From: Planococcus sp. CP5-4_YE
GTDB taxonomy: Bacteria > Bacillota > Bacilli > Bacillales_A > Planococcaceae
DNA length: 64,000 nucleotides
Direction of reading: 5' to 3'
Assembly (NCBI RefSeq): GCF_019042655.1
Contig: NZ_JAHPZO010000005.1
Location: forward strand, 124,001-188,000
In this document: one piece after another, positions 41,998 through 52,870 of the stretch
Numbering within the stretch: position 1 is the first letter of the stretch
Layout of the letters: every line of letters begins with the position of its first letter
Program-made: the position numbers and the translations under genes
Notes under the pieces: model-generated
Told to the model about the DNA's origin: nothing
What the model saw: the letters and a program-made list of their open reading frames with translations, nothing else
Databases searched by the model: none

Positions 41998-42591
41998 TTA
42001 TTCTGTAACCGTAACGCCGGCCGGGACTTCGTGGTGATGGCGGCAGCGCGGCTCATAAGCTTCGGAAGCGCCGACTAGGATGATCGGGTCATCAGAACCG
42101 GCAGGCTTTCCGTCGATCAGGCGCTGTGTGCGGCTTGCGGGAGATCCACAGACGGTGCAGACAGCCTGCAGTTTGGTCACTTGTTCCGCGATCGATAACA
42201 GGGACGGCATTGGCCCGAACGGCTCACCGCGAAAATCCTGGTCAAGTCCTGCGACAATGACACGGAATCCGTGGTTGGCCAGTTTTTGAACATGGTCGAC
42301 GATTTCCATATCGAAGAATTGAGCTTCATCAATGGCGATGATATCGAATTCGTCGGTTATATATTCTTTCATCTCGCCGGAATGCCCGATCGGCAGCGCG
42401 ATCACAGTGGTTCCGTTATGGGAGACAACCGCTTCTTCGCTGTAGCGGTTGTCCAATTTCGGCTTGAATACCGCGATTTTCTGCTTGGCGAATTGCGCGC
42501 GGCGGATGCGGCGTATCAGCTCTTCCGATTTTCCGGAAAACATGCTGCCGCAGATCACCTCAACCCATCCGGTCTGTTTCATGACGTACAT
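41998..42591 (-). CDS. tdk: Thymidine kinase
   Basis: 197-residue type II thymidine kinase phosphorylating thymidine with ATP. Start ATG at 42591 ([15 protein letters not shown]) with AAAGGGG eight bases upstream. P-loop [15 protein letters not shown] (~15-29), DEAQFF catalytic Glu, and zinc ligands [14 protein letters not shown] and RCRHHH. Followed by rpmE upstream in the same direction but with an intervening terminator. Confidence 0.95.
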   Translation of the reverse strand: MYVMKQTGWVEVICGSMFSGKSEELIRRIRRAQFAKQKIAVFKPKLDNRYSEEAVVSHNGTTVIALPIGHSGEMKEYITDEFDIIAIDEAQFFDMEIVDHVQKLANHGFRVIVAGLDQDFRGEPFGPMPSLLSIAEQVTKLQAVCTVCGSPASRTQRLIDGKPAGSDDPIILVGASEAYEPRCRHHHEVPAGVTVTE

Positions 42592-42694
42592 AGTGGAGAC
42601 CCCTTTCAAACATTTACTGTTAATATCATACCAAAAATGGTGGATATGCCTATCATTTTTTTGCTATGTAATTGATTTTTTCTGTTCTTTGACG

Positions 42695-42735
42695 AAAAAA
42701 AATACCCATCCGGCGTTTTCGCGACGGACGGGTAT
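42695..42735 (-). terminator. Terminator of rpmE
   Basis: 11-bp stem ATACCCATCCG / CGGACGGGTAT (one G-U), 12-nt loop that can pair further (GCG/CGC), followed by seven Ts on the minus strand. Confidence 0.88.
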
Positions 42736-42744
42736 AATAGTGAC

Positions 42745-42960
42745 TTAGTTGTTGATTTCTTCTTTGAGGCCGTATTTTTTGTTGAAACGGTCTACGCGGC
42801 CATCTGCAGCTGCGAATTTTTGGCGTCCAGTATAGAATGGATGACATTCTGAGCAAAGCTCAACGTTGATGTTTTCCTTTACTGAACCTGTTTCGAATGA
42901 GTTGCCGCATGAGCAAGTCACTGTTGCTGTTTTGTACTCTGGGTGAATACCTGTTTTCAT
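42745..42960 (-). CDS. rpmE: Ribosomal protein bL31
   Basis: 71-residue large-subunit protein. Zinc ligands Cys16, Cys18, Cys36 and Cys39 are all present, so this is the zinc-containing (C+) form, not the zinc-independent RpmE2. Core [21 protein letters not shown] and [12 protein letters not shown] are standard. Ribosome site GGGAGGAG. Located downstream of rho as in B. subtilis. Confidence 0.96.
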   Translation of the reverse strand: MKTGIHPEYKTATVTCSCGNSFETGSVKENINVELCSECHPFYTGRQKFAAADGRVDRFNKKYGLKEEINN

Positions 42961-43015
42961 AATATTTTCTCCTCCCGCCCTGAACCATCTGGAACAGAGT
43001 TTAATCTATTTTGCC

Positions 43016-43053
43016 TATTGCCTTACACGGCTCGTTAGGCCGTATATGCAATA
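43016..43053 (-). terminator. Stem-loop between rho and rpmE
   Basis: 15-bp stem with two mismatches (TATTGCCTTACACGGC / GCCGTATATGCAATA) and a 7-nt loop. There is no T-run, so it could be the rho 3' end, an RNA-processing site or a leader structure of rpmE. Confidence 0.5.
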
Positions 43054-43110
43054 GTACTGTTTTATTTCACTTTCATAATCATATCAAAACCTACAGGCTT
43101 TTGCAAGTAA

Positions 43111-44394
43111 TCAAATCGACTTTCGCGGAGTGCGTGATGATTTGCCGTCTCTTGGCAATTGCCCAAAAAACTCTTCATTAGTCTTGGAGTGGCTGAGCTT
43201 TTTCATGAAGCGTTCTGTAAAGTCCGGCGAATCCGAGAAGGTTTTGCGAATAGTCCATAGTTTATCAAGTTGTTCCGGATTCATCAACAATTCTTCCTTG
43301 CGAGTTCCTGAACGGCGGATGTCGAGCGCTGGGAAAATGCGGCGTTCGGCCAAACTGCGATCCAGATGCAGTTCCATATTGCCGGTGCCTTTGAACTCTT
43401 CATAAATAACTTCATCCATACGCGATCCGGTATCGACGAGCGCCGTCGCGAGGATCGTCAAGCTGCCGCCTTCTTCAATATTGCGCGCCGCCCCAAAAAA
43501 GCGTTTCGGCCGGTGGAATGCAGCGGGATCGATGCCGCCGGATAATGTGCGGCCGCTTGGTGGGATGACCAAATTATAAGCACGAGCCAAGCGTGTGATC
43601 GAATCCATCAAAATGATCACATCGCGCTTATGCTCGACAAGGCGCATGGCGCGTTCGAGCACCAGCTCAGCTACTTTGACGTGATTTTCAGGAACTTCAT
43701 CGAATGTCGATGAGACCACATCAGCATCAACCGAGCGTTCGATATCCGTCACTTCTTCCGGACGCTCATCGATCAACAGCACGATCAACTCCGCTTCTGG
43801 ATGATTGGTCGTCACGGCATTGGCAATTTCCTTTAATAACATCGTTTTTCCTGCTTTGGGCGGCGCAACGATCAACCCGCGCTGACCGAAGCCGACCGGG
43901 GAGACGAGATCCATAATACGTGTAGATAAATGTTCAGGTCCCGTCTCTAAAAGGATATGGCGATCCGGATACAGTGGCGTTAGGCCTGGGAAATGGACGC
44001 GTTCTTTAGCGACTTCCGGGTCTTCGCCGTTCACCGCTTCTACTTGAAGCAGGCCGAAATAACGTTCATTTTCTTTTGGCGGCCGGACCTTGCCTGACAC
44101 CTTATCCCCGTTTCTTAAGTCGAACCGGCGGATCTGGGAAGCGGAAATATAGATGTCCTGTGAACTTGGTGAATAGTTGATCGGGCGAAGGAAACCGAAA
44201 CCTTCCGATTGGATGATTTCTAAGACACCTTCCATGAAAAAGAAACCTTCCTGTTCCGCACGGGTTTTGAGAATGGCGAAAATCAATTCTTTTTTTGTCA
44301 GTTTGCTGTAATTATTCAATTTGTATTCTTTTGCCAAGTTATAGAGCTCTTTGAGCGTCATATTTTCCAATGCGGAAATTGTCATCGTTGCCAT
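43111..44394 (-). CDS. rho: Transcription termination factor Rho
   Basis: 427-residue hexameric RNA helicase. N-terminal Rho domain ([19 protein letters not shown]), OB-fold RNA-binding cold-shock-like domain (EGFGFLR and [19 protein letters not shown]), P-loop [12 protein letters not shown] (177-188), Walker [14 protein letters not shown]-loop [15 protein letters not shown] and R-loop [13 protein letters not shown]. All functional parts are intact. The ribosome site before ATG 44394 is weak; an ATG three codons later (MTISAL) is an alternative start. Confidence 0.95.
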   Translation of the reverse strand: MATMTISALENMTLKELYNLAKEYKLNNYSKLTKKELIFAILKTRAEQEGFFFMEGVLEIIQSEGFGFLRPINYSPSSQDIYISASQIRRFDLRNGDKVSGKVRPPKENERYFGLLQVEAVNGEDPEVAKERVHFPGLTPLYPDRHILLETGPEHLSTRIMDLVSPVGFGQRGLIVAPPKAGKTMLLKEIANAVTTNHPEAELIVLLIDERPEEVTDIERSVDADVVSSTFDEVPENHVKVAELVLERAMRLVEHKRDVIILMDSITRLARAYNLVIPPSGRTLSGGIDPAAFHRPKRFFGAARNIEEGGSLTILATALVDTGSRMDEVIYEEFKGTGNMELHLDRSLAERRIFPALDIRRSGTRKEELLMNPEQLDKLWTIRKTFSDSPDFTERFMKKLSHSKTNEEFFGQLPRDGKSSRTPRKSI

Positions 44395-44469
44395 CTAGTT
44401 GGACACCACACTTATCATTAGTTTCAAGATTTCTGGGGAATTTCAATTGTTCTGGAGTCAGTAAAGAAG

Positions 44470-44492
44470 GAGCCCGGCATAAAGCCGGACTC
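44470..44492 (-). terminator. Terminator of glpX
   Basis: 9-bp stem GAGCCCGGC / GCCGGACTC (one G-U), 5-nt loop, followed by TTCTTTAC on the minus strand; moderate. Confidence 0.7.
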
Positions 44493-44510
44493 AGGTTTGG
44501 AGTATGGAAA

Positions 44511-45476
44511 TCAATCTTTCATGACGAGATCCGGTTTTTTCTTGAGGCTGTGGCGCCCTTCGACAAAACGGATCGTGCCGGATTTCGCACGCATGACCAA
44601 GGTATGGCTTTCTGCAAAAGAACCTTTCAGCTGAACGCCACGAAGAAGTTCTCCGTCGGTGATCCCTGTCGCTGCAAAGATAGCATCATCGCCTTTGACC
44701 AGGTCATCCATCATCAACACTTTATCGACTTCTAGGCCCATATCCAGGCACCGCTGCCGTTCCTCTTCATCCTGAGGAACCAACTTGCCTTGAAATTCCC
44801 CGCCAAGGCATTTCAATCCGACTGCAGAAATAACCCCTTCTGGAGCTCCGCCTATCCCGAACAGGATATCAACACCTGTTTGGTCGAAAGCCGTATTGAT
44901 AGCACCTGCAATATCGCCGTCGGTAATCAACTTGATACGAGCTCCCGCATCGCGGATTTCCTTGATGATCTGCGCATGGCGCGGCCGGTCAATGATCGTG
45001 GCAACAACGTCTTCGATATCCTTGTTTTTCGCTTTAGCGACTGCACGCAAATTGTCGATGACCGGAGCGTTGATGTCAATCTTGCCGACAGCTTCGGGGC
45101 CGACCGCAATTTTGTCCATGTACATATCCGGTGCATTGAGTAAATTTCCACGGTCCGCAATCGCCAGGACGGCAATCGCATTCCAACCACCGGCAGCGAC
45201 AATGTTCGTGCCTTCTACAGGGTCGACCGCGACATCCACTTCAGGACCATCGCCTGAACCAAGTTCTTCGCCGATGTAGAGCATCGGTGCTTCGTCCATT
45301 TCGCCTTCGCCGATAACGACGGTACCGCGCATCGGAATCGTATCGAATACAGTGCGCATCGCTTCCGTTGCCGCATCGTCCGCTTCATTTTTTAGGCCGC
45401 GGCCCATCCATTTTGAAGAGGCGATTGCTGCCGCTTCTGTAATCCGCACTAATTCCATCGAAAGACTTCGTTCCAT
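44511..45476 (-). CDS. glpX: Class II fructose-1,6-bisphosphatase GlpX
   Basis: 321-residue gluconeogenic phosphatase (Li+-sensitive, Mn2+/Mg2+-dependent). Metal site [16 protein letters not shown] (~80-95), [17 protein letters not shown] upstream and [20 protein letters not shown] are class II signatures. Ribosome site GGAGG nine bases before ATG 45476. A TGCTACAAT extended -10 lies at 45518-45526. Stands between rho and murA2 as in B. subtilis (ywjI). Confidence 0.94.
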   Translation of the reverse strand: MERSLSMELVRITEAAAIASSKWMGRGLKNEADDAATEAMRTVFDTIPMRGTVVIGEGEMDEAPMLYIGEELGSGDGPEVDVAVDPVEGTNIVAAGGWNAIAVLAIADRGNLLNAPDMYMDKIAVGPEAVGKIDINAPVIDNLRAVAKAKNKDIEDVVATIIDRPRHAQIIKEIRDAGARIKLITDGDIAGAINTAFDQTGVDILFGIGGAPEGVISAVGLKCLGGEFQGKLVPQDEEERQRCLDMGLEVDKVLMMDDLVKGDDAIFAATGITDGELLRGVQLKGSFAESHTLVMRAKSGTIRFVEGRHSLKKKPDLVMKD

Positions 45477-45517
45477 AATTCATTTCCTCCGTTCAATCTT
45501 TGTATATGCCATTTTAC

Positions 45518-45526
45518 ATTGTAGCA
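45518..45526 (-). promoter_or_regulatory. Extended -10 promoter element of glpX
   Basis: TGCTACAAT on the minus strand, 42 bases upstream of the glpX ATG, with no convincing -35. Confidence 0.35.
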
Positions 45527-45549
45527 TATATCTAAACGCCTTTAGAGAG

Positions 45550-46851
45550 TCAATTCATGTCAGAACTGAGGTCGGACGACTTGCCGCTTGCCACCGGGTC
45601 AATCGTTTCCCGGCGAATGTCAGCGCCCAGGCCACGCAGCTTTTCAATAATGTTTGAATAGCCACGTTCGATATGATAGATTTCCCGCACTTCCGTTTCA
45701 CCTTCAGCAAGCAAGCCGGCGATGACAAGTGCAGCGCCAGCACGCAAATCGGATGCGACAACGGTTGCCGCAGTCAAAGGCGTCGGCCCGGTGATAATCG
45801 CAGCACGCCCTTCCACTCGCCCGACCGCGTTCATGCGCCGTAACTCATCGACATGCTTGAAGCGCGCCGAATAAATCGTGTCGGTGATCATGGAAGATCC
45901 GTGTGCTTGTGTCATCAAGACCGAGAACGGCTGCTGCAGATCGGTTGCAAACCCTGGATACACCAAAGTCTTGACGTCGATCGGCTGCAAATTTTCGGTT
46001 TTCGGGATGTGAATCGATTCTTCATCTTCCTGAACTTCAACGCCCATTTCACGGAGCTTCGCAGTTAATGCTTCCATATGGAAAGGAATAACGTTATCAA
46101 TCGTTACCCCGTCACCAGCAGCTGCCGCCATAATCATGAAAGTACCGGCTTCGATGCGGTCTGGAATGATGGTGTGATTGGTACCATGAAGTTCATCGAC
46201 ACCTTCGATACGGATGACATTGGTACCAGCACCTTTGATTTTCGCACCCATATTGGTGAGAAGCGTCGCGACATCGATGATTTCCGGCTCTTTCGCCGCG
46301 TTTTCAATCACCGTCTGACCTTTCGCACGCACAGCTGCCAGCATGATATTGATTGTTGCGCCTACGCTGACAACGTCTAGATAAATTTTCGCGCCGCGGA
46401 GTTCGTCAGCACGCAAATAAATCGCACCGTGCTCGTTGGTCACTTTTGCACCTAGCGCTTCGAAACCTTTAATATGCTGGTCGATTGGTCGCGGCCCGAG
46501 GAAGCAGCCTCCTGGAAGGCCAATCGCAGCGTGCTTGAAGCGTCCAAGCATTGCGCCCATCATATAGTAGGAAGCCCGCAATTTTTTGACGTTGCCGTTT
46601 GGCAAAGGCATGTCGACCATTTCAGTCGGGTCGATTTGCATGACGCCGTCTTCGAATGTGACGGAACCTCCAATTTCTTCTAAAATACTTTTCAATGTCC
46701 ACACATCAGAAATTTCCGGCAAACCTTCAATCGATACTGGCGAATTCGCCAAAATCGAAGCTGGAATCAGCGCCACGGCACTGTTTTTAGCACCGTTGAC
46801 TTTGATCGTTCCGGTAAGGCGTTTGCCGCCTTTTATTTTATAAACGTCCAT
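45550..46851 (-). CDS. murA2: UDP-N-acetylglucosamine 1-carboxyvinyltransferase, second copy (MurAB/MurZ type)
   Basis: 433-residue paralogue of the enzyme at 20181-21479. Start ATG at 46851 ([14 protein letters not shown]) with AAAAGGAG upstream gives Lys22-Asn23 in canonical position. Active-site Cys116 in [16 protein letters not shown]. Both copies therefore look catalytically competent. The C-terminus has an extra ~15-residue polar tail ([14 protein letters not shown]). Located between glpX and tal as murAB is in B. subtilis; in relatives this copy is non-essential. Confidence 0.93.
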   Translation of the reverse strand: MDVYKIKGGKRLTGTIKVNGAKNSAVALIPASILANSPVSIEGLPEISDVWTLKSILEEIGGSVTFEDGVMQIDPTEMVDMPLPNGNVKKLRASYYMMGAMLGRFKHAAIGLPGGCFLGPRPIDQHIKGFEALGAKVTNEHGAIYLRADELRGAKIYLDVVSVGATINIMLAAVRAKGQTVIENAAKEPEIIDVATLLTNMGAKIKGAGTNVIRIEGVDELHGTNHTIIPDRIEAGTFMIMAAAAGDGVTIDNVIPFHMEALTAKLREMGVEVQEDEESIHIPKTENLQPIDVKTLVYPGFATDLQQPFSVLMTQAHGSSMITDTIYSARFKHVDELRRMNAVGRVEGRAAIITGPTPLTAATVVASDLRAGAALVIAGLLAEGETEVREIYHIERGYSNIIEKLRGLGADIRRETIDPVASGKSSDLSSDMN

Positions 46852-46877
46852 TGTATTTCTCCTTTTCCCTGTCAGCC

Positions 46878-47528
46878 TTATTTCACAGAGCGGGTTTCCC
46901 AATCGGCTAGGAATGCTTCGATTCCTTTATCCGTCAACGGATGCTTGAACATCATTTCAAGCACTTTCATCGGCATTGTGCCGATATGCGCACCGTTAAG
47001 CGCTGCTTCTGTCACGTGCTGCGGATGGCGGATCGATGCGGCGATAATTTCTGAATCGATGTCGTGGATTGCGAAAATCTCAGCAATCTGTGCAATCAAA
47101 TCCATGCCGTTGTGCCCGATATCATCAAGGCGCCCAAGGAATGGGGAAACGTAAGCTGCTCCAGCGCGTGCTGCTAGAAGCGCTTGGTTGGCGCTGAAGA
47201 TCAATGTAACATTGACTTTTTTCCCTTCACCTGCAAGAACCGCGCATGCTTTCAAGCCATCCGGAGTCATCGGCAATTTTACTGTGATGTTTGGTGCAAG
47301 TTCAGCCAGTTCACGGCCTTCTTTGATCATGCCTTCTGAATCAAGGGCGATGACTTCACCGCTGATTGATCCGTCGACAAGGTCGGCGATTTCTTTCAGG
47401 CGGTCATGGAACGAGACATCTTTTTCTTTTGCGACAAGTGATGGATTAGTCGTGACACCTGAGAGAATGCCCCAAGCGTGTGCTTCTTTAATTTCGTCGA
47501 AGTTTGCTGTATCAATAAAAAATTTCAT
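46878..47528 (-). CDS. tal: Transaldolase, short (fructose-6-phosphate aldolase-like) type
   Basis: 216-residue class I aldolase-fold protein. Schiff-base Lys84 in [13 protein letters not shown]-terminal [16 protein letters not shown] and [12 protein letters not shown] are family signatures; [15 protein letters not shown] is also present. Proteins of this length in Bacillales act as transaldolase in the non-oxidative pentose phosphate pathway. Ribosome site AGGAGG. Upstream of murA2 by 26 bases. Confidence 0.92.
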   Translation of the reverse strand: MKFFIDTANFDEIKEAHAWGILSGVTTNPSLVAKEKDVSFHDRLKEIADLVDGSISGEVIALDSEGMIKEGRELAELAPNITVKLPMTPDGLKACAVLAGEGKKVNVTLIFSANQALLAARAGAAYVSPFLGRLDDIGHNGMDLIAQIAEIFAIHDIDSEIIAASIRHPQHVTEAALNGAHIGTMPMKVLEMMFKHPLTDKGIEAFLADWETRSVK

Positions 47529-47585
47529 GAATGATTTCCTCCTATATGTGGAAAAAGAGACGGATCCGCCTCTCTCCCTAAGTTT

Positions 47586-48449
47586 TTATGAATTTGCTTG
47601 TTGTGAACTACCGAAATCGCGCATTTTGCCGATGACAGTCGCCTTGATAGCATCACGTGCTGGCGTCAAATACTTACGTGGGTCGTAGACATCTGCATCA
47701 GATGCCAATTTTTCACGGATGGCTTTTGATGCCGCCAATTGGCTTTCCGTGTTGACGTTGATTTTTGATGTACCAAGGGATACTGCACGTTGAACATCTT
47801 TTAATGGGATGCCTGTTCCGCCGTGCAAGACAAGCGGCACGTCGCAAAGCTGTGAAATTTCTTCCATTTCAGCAAATCCGAGGTTCGGTTCGCCTTTATA
47901 AGGCCCGTGGACCGAGCCGAGCGCTGGCGCTAGGCAATCGATGCCTGTCTGTTCGACAAGCGTCTGGCATTCTTTCGGATCGGCATAGATAACGCCTTCT
48001 GCGATGACATCATCTTCCTGGCCGCCAACTATGCCCAGTTCCGCTTCCACGGAAACGCCTTTAGCGTGTGCGTACTCAACCACTTTGCGCGTAATTTCAA
48101 TATTTTCTTCGAATGGATGATGCGATGCATCGATCATCACGGATGTGAAACCTGCATCGATCGCTTCTTTGCATTTTTCAAAACTGGAACCGTGATCTAG
48201 ATGGATAGCGACCGGAACTGTGATATTGTAATCATGCATTAGGCCTTTCACCATATGTACGACAGTCGTGAATCCACCCATATAGCGTGCTGCACCTTCT
48301 GAGACGCCGCAGATGACCGGGGATTTTTCTTCCTCCGCCGCCTGCAGGATCGCTTGTGTAAATTCCAGGTTGTTCAGGTTAAATTGCCCGATGGCATAAC
48401 CGTCCTTCTTACCTTTTATCATCATTTCTTTCATTGAAACTAATGGCAT
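47586..48449 (-). CDS. fba: Class II fructose-bisphosphate aldolase
   Basis: 287-residue zinc-dependent glycolytic aldolase. Metal and catalytic residues: HLDHGSS (His83, Asp85, His86), [13 protein letters not shown] (catalytic region), [13 protein letters not shown] (His ligand), VLHGGTGIP (His ligand) and [10 protein letters not shown] (substrate phosphate). Ribosome site GAGGAGG. Probably co-transcribed with tal downstream (57-bp gap). Confidence 0.95.
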   Translation of the reverse strand: MPLVSMKEMMIKGKKDGYAIGQFNLNNLEFTQAILQAAEEEKSPVICGVSEGAARYMGGFTTVVHMVKGLMHDYNITVPVAIHLDHGSSFEKCKEAIDAGFTSVMIDASHHPFEENIEITRKVVEYAHAKGVSVEAELGIVGGQEDDVIAEGVIYADPKECQTLVEQTGIDCLAPALGSVHGPYKGEPNLGFAEMEEISQLCDVPLVLHGGTGIPLKDVQRAVSLGTSKINVNTESQLAASKAIREKLASDADVYDPRKYLTPARDAIKATVIGKMRDFGSSQQANS

Positions 48450-48503
48450 TATTATTTTTCCTCCTCAGAATAGGCACAAGCCCAATATCTTTTTCACTAT
48501 ATC

Positions 48504-48524
48504 AAAAATGGCGCTGTTTCGCCA
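48504..48524 (-). terminator. Short terminator between spo0F and fba
   Basis: 5-bp GC stem TGGCG / CGCCA with a 6-nt loop and five Ts on the minus strand. Short, so partial read-through into fba is likely. Confidence 0.5.
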
Positions 48525-48536
48525 CTCGGTGCCTGT

Positions 48537-48905
48537 TTAATCGCCAATCAGCTCGCGAACGGCATCGCGCAATTCGAAAACATCGAAAGGTTTAGTGAAA
48601 TAACGCACCACTCCCCAATTCATCAATTCTTCGATCACGCCCATTTCGCCATAAGCCGTCATCATGATCACTTTGCAATCGTGTCTCCGCTTCTTTAACC
48701 GCTTCAGCAATTCAATGCCATCCATGCCCGGCATCTTCATGTCCATCAGCACCATATCGGGACATGCTTCTTCCATAAGTTCCAATGCTTCTTTCCCACT
48801 GCCGGCAATCAAGGTCTCGTACCCTTCCCGCTCGAATACTTCTTTCAATAACAGGCGGATGCCTTGTTGATCATCTACTATTAGAATCCTTCTCACATCA
48901 GCCAC
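48537..48905 (-). CDS. spo0F: Spo0F-type single-domain response regulator
   Basis: 122-residue receiver domain without output domain. Acidic pocket Asp11-Asp12 (VDDQQG), phosphoacceptor Asp55 (MDMKMPGMDG), Thr83 (MMTAYGE) and Lys105 (TKPFD) are present. DQ-GIR-LL-EVF at the start and KPFD-ELRDAV at the end match Spo0F, the phosphorelay carrier between sensor kinases and Spo0B. Position between fba and ywjG-pyrG is that of B. subtilis spo0F. Since nearby sporulation genes are missing, its present role is uncertain (sporulation remnant, competence/biofilm control via Spo0A, or metabolism). Confidence 0.9.
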   Translation of the reverse strand: MADVRRILIVDDQQGIRLLLKEVFEREGYETLIAGSGKEALELMEEACPDMVLMDMKMPGMDGIELLKRLKKRRHDCKVIMMTAYGEMGVIEELMNWGVVRYFTKPFDVFELRDAVRELIGD

Positions 48906-48941
48906 TCCTTTCCACCTTTTTCGAAGCGCAGCACATTCTGC

Positions 48942-48947
48942 TATACT
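48942..48947 (+). promoter_or_regulatory. Extended -10 promoter element of ywjG
   Basis: TGCTATACT (48939-48947) on the plus strand, about 20 bases before the TTG start; implies a very short leader. Confidence 0.4.
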
Positions 48948-48966
48948 CGGTTTGAGGTGAACCCAT

Positions 48967-49452
48967 TTGAAAATATTGACGACACAATTGACTGGCCTGT
49001 TTCAGCGCCTCGCCAAGGAAGAACAAGCCATCGAAGATACGGCACGACTTCTCGCGCAAGCTGCCATCGGTGAAGGCCGCATCCATCTGGCTGCTTTCGG
49101 TGAACTAGAAGCTGTCTCGGCGTCCGCTTTGAACGGCCCTGAAACGCTCCAATCAGCGGTTCGTTATGACACATCTGCTAAACTGTCGACAGCTGACCGG
49201 GTGTGGATTCTAGCTCGGAAAGACGAAGGCGACTCCTTGGCCCATGAATTGGCGAAATGCGCCATCCCGTTCGCAATGCTGACAGCTGAAAGCCATAGCA
49301 GTGAAACGGCAGATGTTCTTCTCTCCTTGAACATCGACAAGGGCTTGCTGCCAGGCGAAGACGGCGAGCGCATTATGATTCCCCATGGGCTCGGTGCTTT
49401 GTATGTCTACCATGCAGTTAAATTGGCCATCGATGAAATGCTCGTAGATTGA
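48967..49452 (+). CDS. ywjG: DUF2529 family protein (YwjG)
   Basis: 161-residue protein of DUF2529, conserved beside pyrG in Bacillales and related to SIS-type sugar-phosphate domains; function unknown. TTG start at 48967 with GAGGTG seven bases upstream. Features: an N-terminal helical region (LTGLFQRLAKEEQAIEDTAR), RIHLAAFGELEAV and MIPHGLGALYVYHAVKLAI. Divergent from spo0F, convergent with pyrG. Confidence 0.87.
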   Translation: MKILTTQLTGLFQRLAKEEQAIEDTARLLAQAAIGEGRIHLAAFGELEAVSASALNGPETLQSAVRYDTSAKLSTADRVWILARKDEGDSLAHELAKCAIPFAMLTAESHSSETADVLLSLNIDKGLLPGEDGERIMIPHGLGALYVYHAVKLAIDEMLVD

Positions 49453-49460
49453 CAAGCCGT

Positions 49461-49495
49461 AAAAAAGCCTCCCCTGGAACAGGGAAGGCTTTTTT
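49461..49495. terminator. Bidirectional terminator between ywjG and pyrG
   Basis: 16-bp stem with one mismatch AAAAAAGCCTCCCCTG / CAGGGAAGGCTTTTTT and a 3-nt loop, T-runs on both strands. Confidence 0.93.
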
Positions 49496-49547
49496 CATCT
49501 GATCGATGCCTGCCTTCCAGGAGATGAAGCGGCTTTTCACGTGCTGA

Positions 49548-51230
<1,683 letters not shown>

Positions 51231-51285
51231 TTAGCCATCCTAAAAGGTGGATGGCACATTGATTTGCCGCCGTTTAGCAGCACTA

Positions 51286-51329
51286 AAAAATAAAAAGCGC
51301 TCCTCCTGCAAAGCGTGCAGGGGGAGCGC
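51286..51329 (-). terminator. pyrG leader attenuator (intrinsic terminator)
   Basis: 14-bp stem with one G-U (GCGCTCCTCCTGCA / TGCAGGGGGAGCGC), 5-nt loop, followed by TTTTTATTTTTT on the minus strand, about 40 bases after the predicted transcript start and 140 bases before pyrG. In the RNA the 5' arm reads GCGCUCCCCCUGCA, a pyrimidine run able to pair with a poly-G 5' end. It may also end rpoE read-through. Confidence 0.85.
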
Positions 51330-51365
51330 GTTAGCTATACGAATCATCTCTCCTATTTTAAGGAG

Positions 51366-51403
51366 CCCAATAAAATCTTATCCTGTACAGCCGTTTCCGT
51401 CAA
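51366..51403 (-). promoter_or_regulatory. pyrG promoter with GGG initiation site
   Basis: TTGACG, 17-bp spacer, TAAGAT, then six bases and GGGCTC (start at 51368). This is the arrangement by which B. subtilis pyrG initiates with pppGGGC: when CTP is low the polymerase slips, adds extra Gs, and the poly-G leader disrupts the downstream terminator. The match of initiation bases is seen; the mechanism is inferred from the family. Confidence 0.85.
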
Positions 51404-51421
51404 GGTGAAAAAAAGTTCAGA

Positions 51422-52018
51422 CTACTTGAGCCCATCCTCTTCTTCTTCATCTTCATCGTCTTCCTCTTCATCGATGATGTTGCCATCAAGGTCTTCAACG
51501 AGAACTCCGACATCTTCTACTTCATCATCATCATCGGCGGTTGAATCGAAATCAAGATCAGCGACCGGTGCTTTGACCGCCACTTCATCATCATCGTCAT
51601 CATCGTCATCATCCGAAGAGACATCGCCATCATCTTCACCGAAGTCTTCAAAGTCAAGTTCATCTTCCAACTCGAGATCCATATCGTCGAAATCATCATC
51701 TGTCGATTTCGATTTCTTCTTCTTGCGGGCTTTGACCGTCGGTGCAGATTCTTCTTCAATCTGCTCGACCGGATACCATTCGCGAAGGCCCCAGCGATTT
51801 TCGCCAAGGATCAGGAAGCGGCCATCAATGTTCATGTCAGTATAATACTGTGCAAGATGCGCTTTCATTTCTTCTTCGGAAAGCCCGATCAATCGCTGCA
51901 ATTCCGCAACAAGCTCTAAAAAGGTTTTCGTTTCTTTGGTTTCTTCCAAAATGGCATATGTTAAGTCGACGAACGACTCTTCTAGCAATTCTTCTTTCGT
52001 TAATTCACGGATGTTCAT
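51422..52018 (-). CDS. rpoE: RNA polymerase delta subunit
   Basis: 198-residue Gram-positive accessory subunit of RNA polymerase that speeds recycling and weakens non-specific RNA binding. N-terminal HARE/winged-helix domain (1-90: ELLEESFVDLTYAILEETK, MNIDGRFLILGENRWGLREW), a basic bridge (KARKKKKSK) and an intrinsically disordered Asp/Glu-rich tail (~110-195) with runs of Asp. Slightly longer tail than B. subtilis (173). Ribosome site AGAAGGGA. Confidence 0.94.
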   Translation of the reverse strand: MNIRELTKEELLEESFVDLTYAILEETKETKTFLELVAELQRLIGLSEEEMKAHLAQYYTDMNIDGRFLILGENRWGLREWYPVEQIEEESAPTVKARKKKKSKSTDDDFDDMDLELEDELDFEDFGEDDGDVSSDDDDDDDDDEVAVKAPVADLDFDSTADDDDEVEDVGVLVEDLDGNIIDEEEDDEDEEEEDGLK

Positions 52019-52053
52019 TCGTGCACGTCCCTTCTTGTATCGTAACTCTATCC

Positions 52054-52082
52054 ATTATATACAAAGTCCTTGCTGTTCGCTA
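52054..52082 (-). promoter_or_regulatory. Possible rpoE promoter
   Basis: Perfect TATAAT at 52054-52059 on the minus strand, with a weak TAGCGA -35 at 17 bp that overlaps the stop of the upstream small gene. Transcript start would be about 30 bases before the rpoE ATG. Confidence 0.45.
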
Positions 52083-52253
52083 CCGAGATTTCTTTTTTCT
52101 GCGCGCAAGCTGAGCCCAGCCAAAATAAAAAAAATAGGCGGACAGGATTAAAAACGGTATCGAACCGAGTGCTCTATTGTACAGAACAATTAATAGCACG
52201 ACCGCGACAATAATAATGGCGTAATGGGCAGCTTTAGGCATGGCATGATCCAT
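52080..52253 (-). CDS. Small two-helix membrane protein upstream of rpoE, 57 residues
   Basis: 57-codon frame from ATG 52253 to TAG 52080, 61 bases upstream of rpoE on the same strand. Product: two hydrophobic segments (YAIIIVAVVLLIVLY, 11-25, and IPFLILSAYFFYFGWAQL, 32-49) joined by a short loop, and a basic tail RRKKKSR. The codon pattern and the sensible topology suggest a real gene, though the ribosome site (AAAGAAAAGAG) is weak; ATG 52241 (MPKAAH) is an alternative start. No family recognised. Confidence 0.55.
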   Translation of the reverse strand: MDHAMPKAAHYAIIIVAVVLLIVLYNRALGSIPFLILSAYFFYFGWAQLARRKKKSR

Positions 52254-52392
52254 CTCTTTTCTTTAGAGTTTCAACTTCTCCTATTATAACGGACTTGCCC
52301 CGTCAAATCGACCGAAGTGCCGGATGATTCTATTTGTTGCTATGGTGACGAATGAAATCTGTCGAGCACTGGATGTAGGAAATACTAAGTAG

Positions 52393-52570
52393 AAGAGATT
52401 CCGCTACAAGGCGACGCTTTAGGCCCGCAGGATGCGGGTCATGCAGCCGATGCGACAGGACGTCGCGTTTTCGGCTGCCCGGAGGCCGGCTTCAGCCGCT
52501 TCCCTCGCTAACGCTCAGTCCAGCGTCTTCAGCTCGTCCTGATCCCTCCAGAGTCGCCCCTTTTCGCTCC
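52393..52570 (-). repeat. Family B repeat (copy B4)
   Basis: Read on the minus strand: GGAGCGAAAAGGGGCGACTC, CCGGGCAGCCGAAAACGCGA, core GCGACGTCCTGTCGC, GGCTGCATGACCCGCATC with hairpin CCCGCATCCTGCGGG and GTAGCGGAATCTCTTC. The stem bases of the last hairpin differ from B1/B2 in a compensatory way (GCTCGC/GCGAG to CCCGC/GCGGG). Confidence 0.85.
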
Positions 52571-52669
52571 ATCTCTAGTTTGAGAGAAGAATTGAAATTT
52601 GTCTCTCAATGAATTAAGCTTCAGCAACTTCAATCTACTTCGTAAATTCAAATTGAACAGATATAAAGT

Positions 52670-52870
52670 ATCTCTGAAATTTTCAAGTCCAACTAAGCGT
52701 CTCCACCAGCGGATGAAGTCAACTAGCAGCGACACTTCCTCGCATGCAAAATATAGTGAATTCTATTAGCCAAACCGCGCACAAGGGCGAGCCGAAGCAA
52801 TGAGACGAACGTTCTTTTCGGCTCATTGTGAGAGGCCAGCCCCAAGCGGGAGGCGGCGATTTAGTGATGA
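52670..52870 (-). repeat. Family C repeat (single copy)
   Basis: On the minus strand the order is as at 37.7-37.9 kb but with the halves exchanged in sequence: CGCCTCCCGCTTGGGGCTGG and GGCTCGCCCTTGTGCGCGG, then GCGAGGAAGTGTCGCTGC and TCATCCGCTGGTGGAGACGC. With B4 it accounts for most of the 769-bp gap 52254-53022; the remainder shows no gene. Confidence 0.78.

Noticed and set aside
45550-46851. Two murA genes as a sign of recent duplication or transfer
   Set aside because: Both sit at the positions of murAA and murAB in B. subtilis and are strongly diverged; two copies are normal in this group.
52529-52735. 68-codon minus-strand frame in the 52.5-kb gap
   Set aside because: Composed of parts of family C and family B repeats; no ribosome site. 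The short conserved peptide is discussed under family C only.
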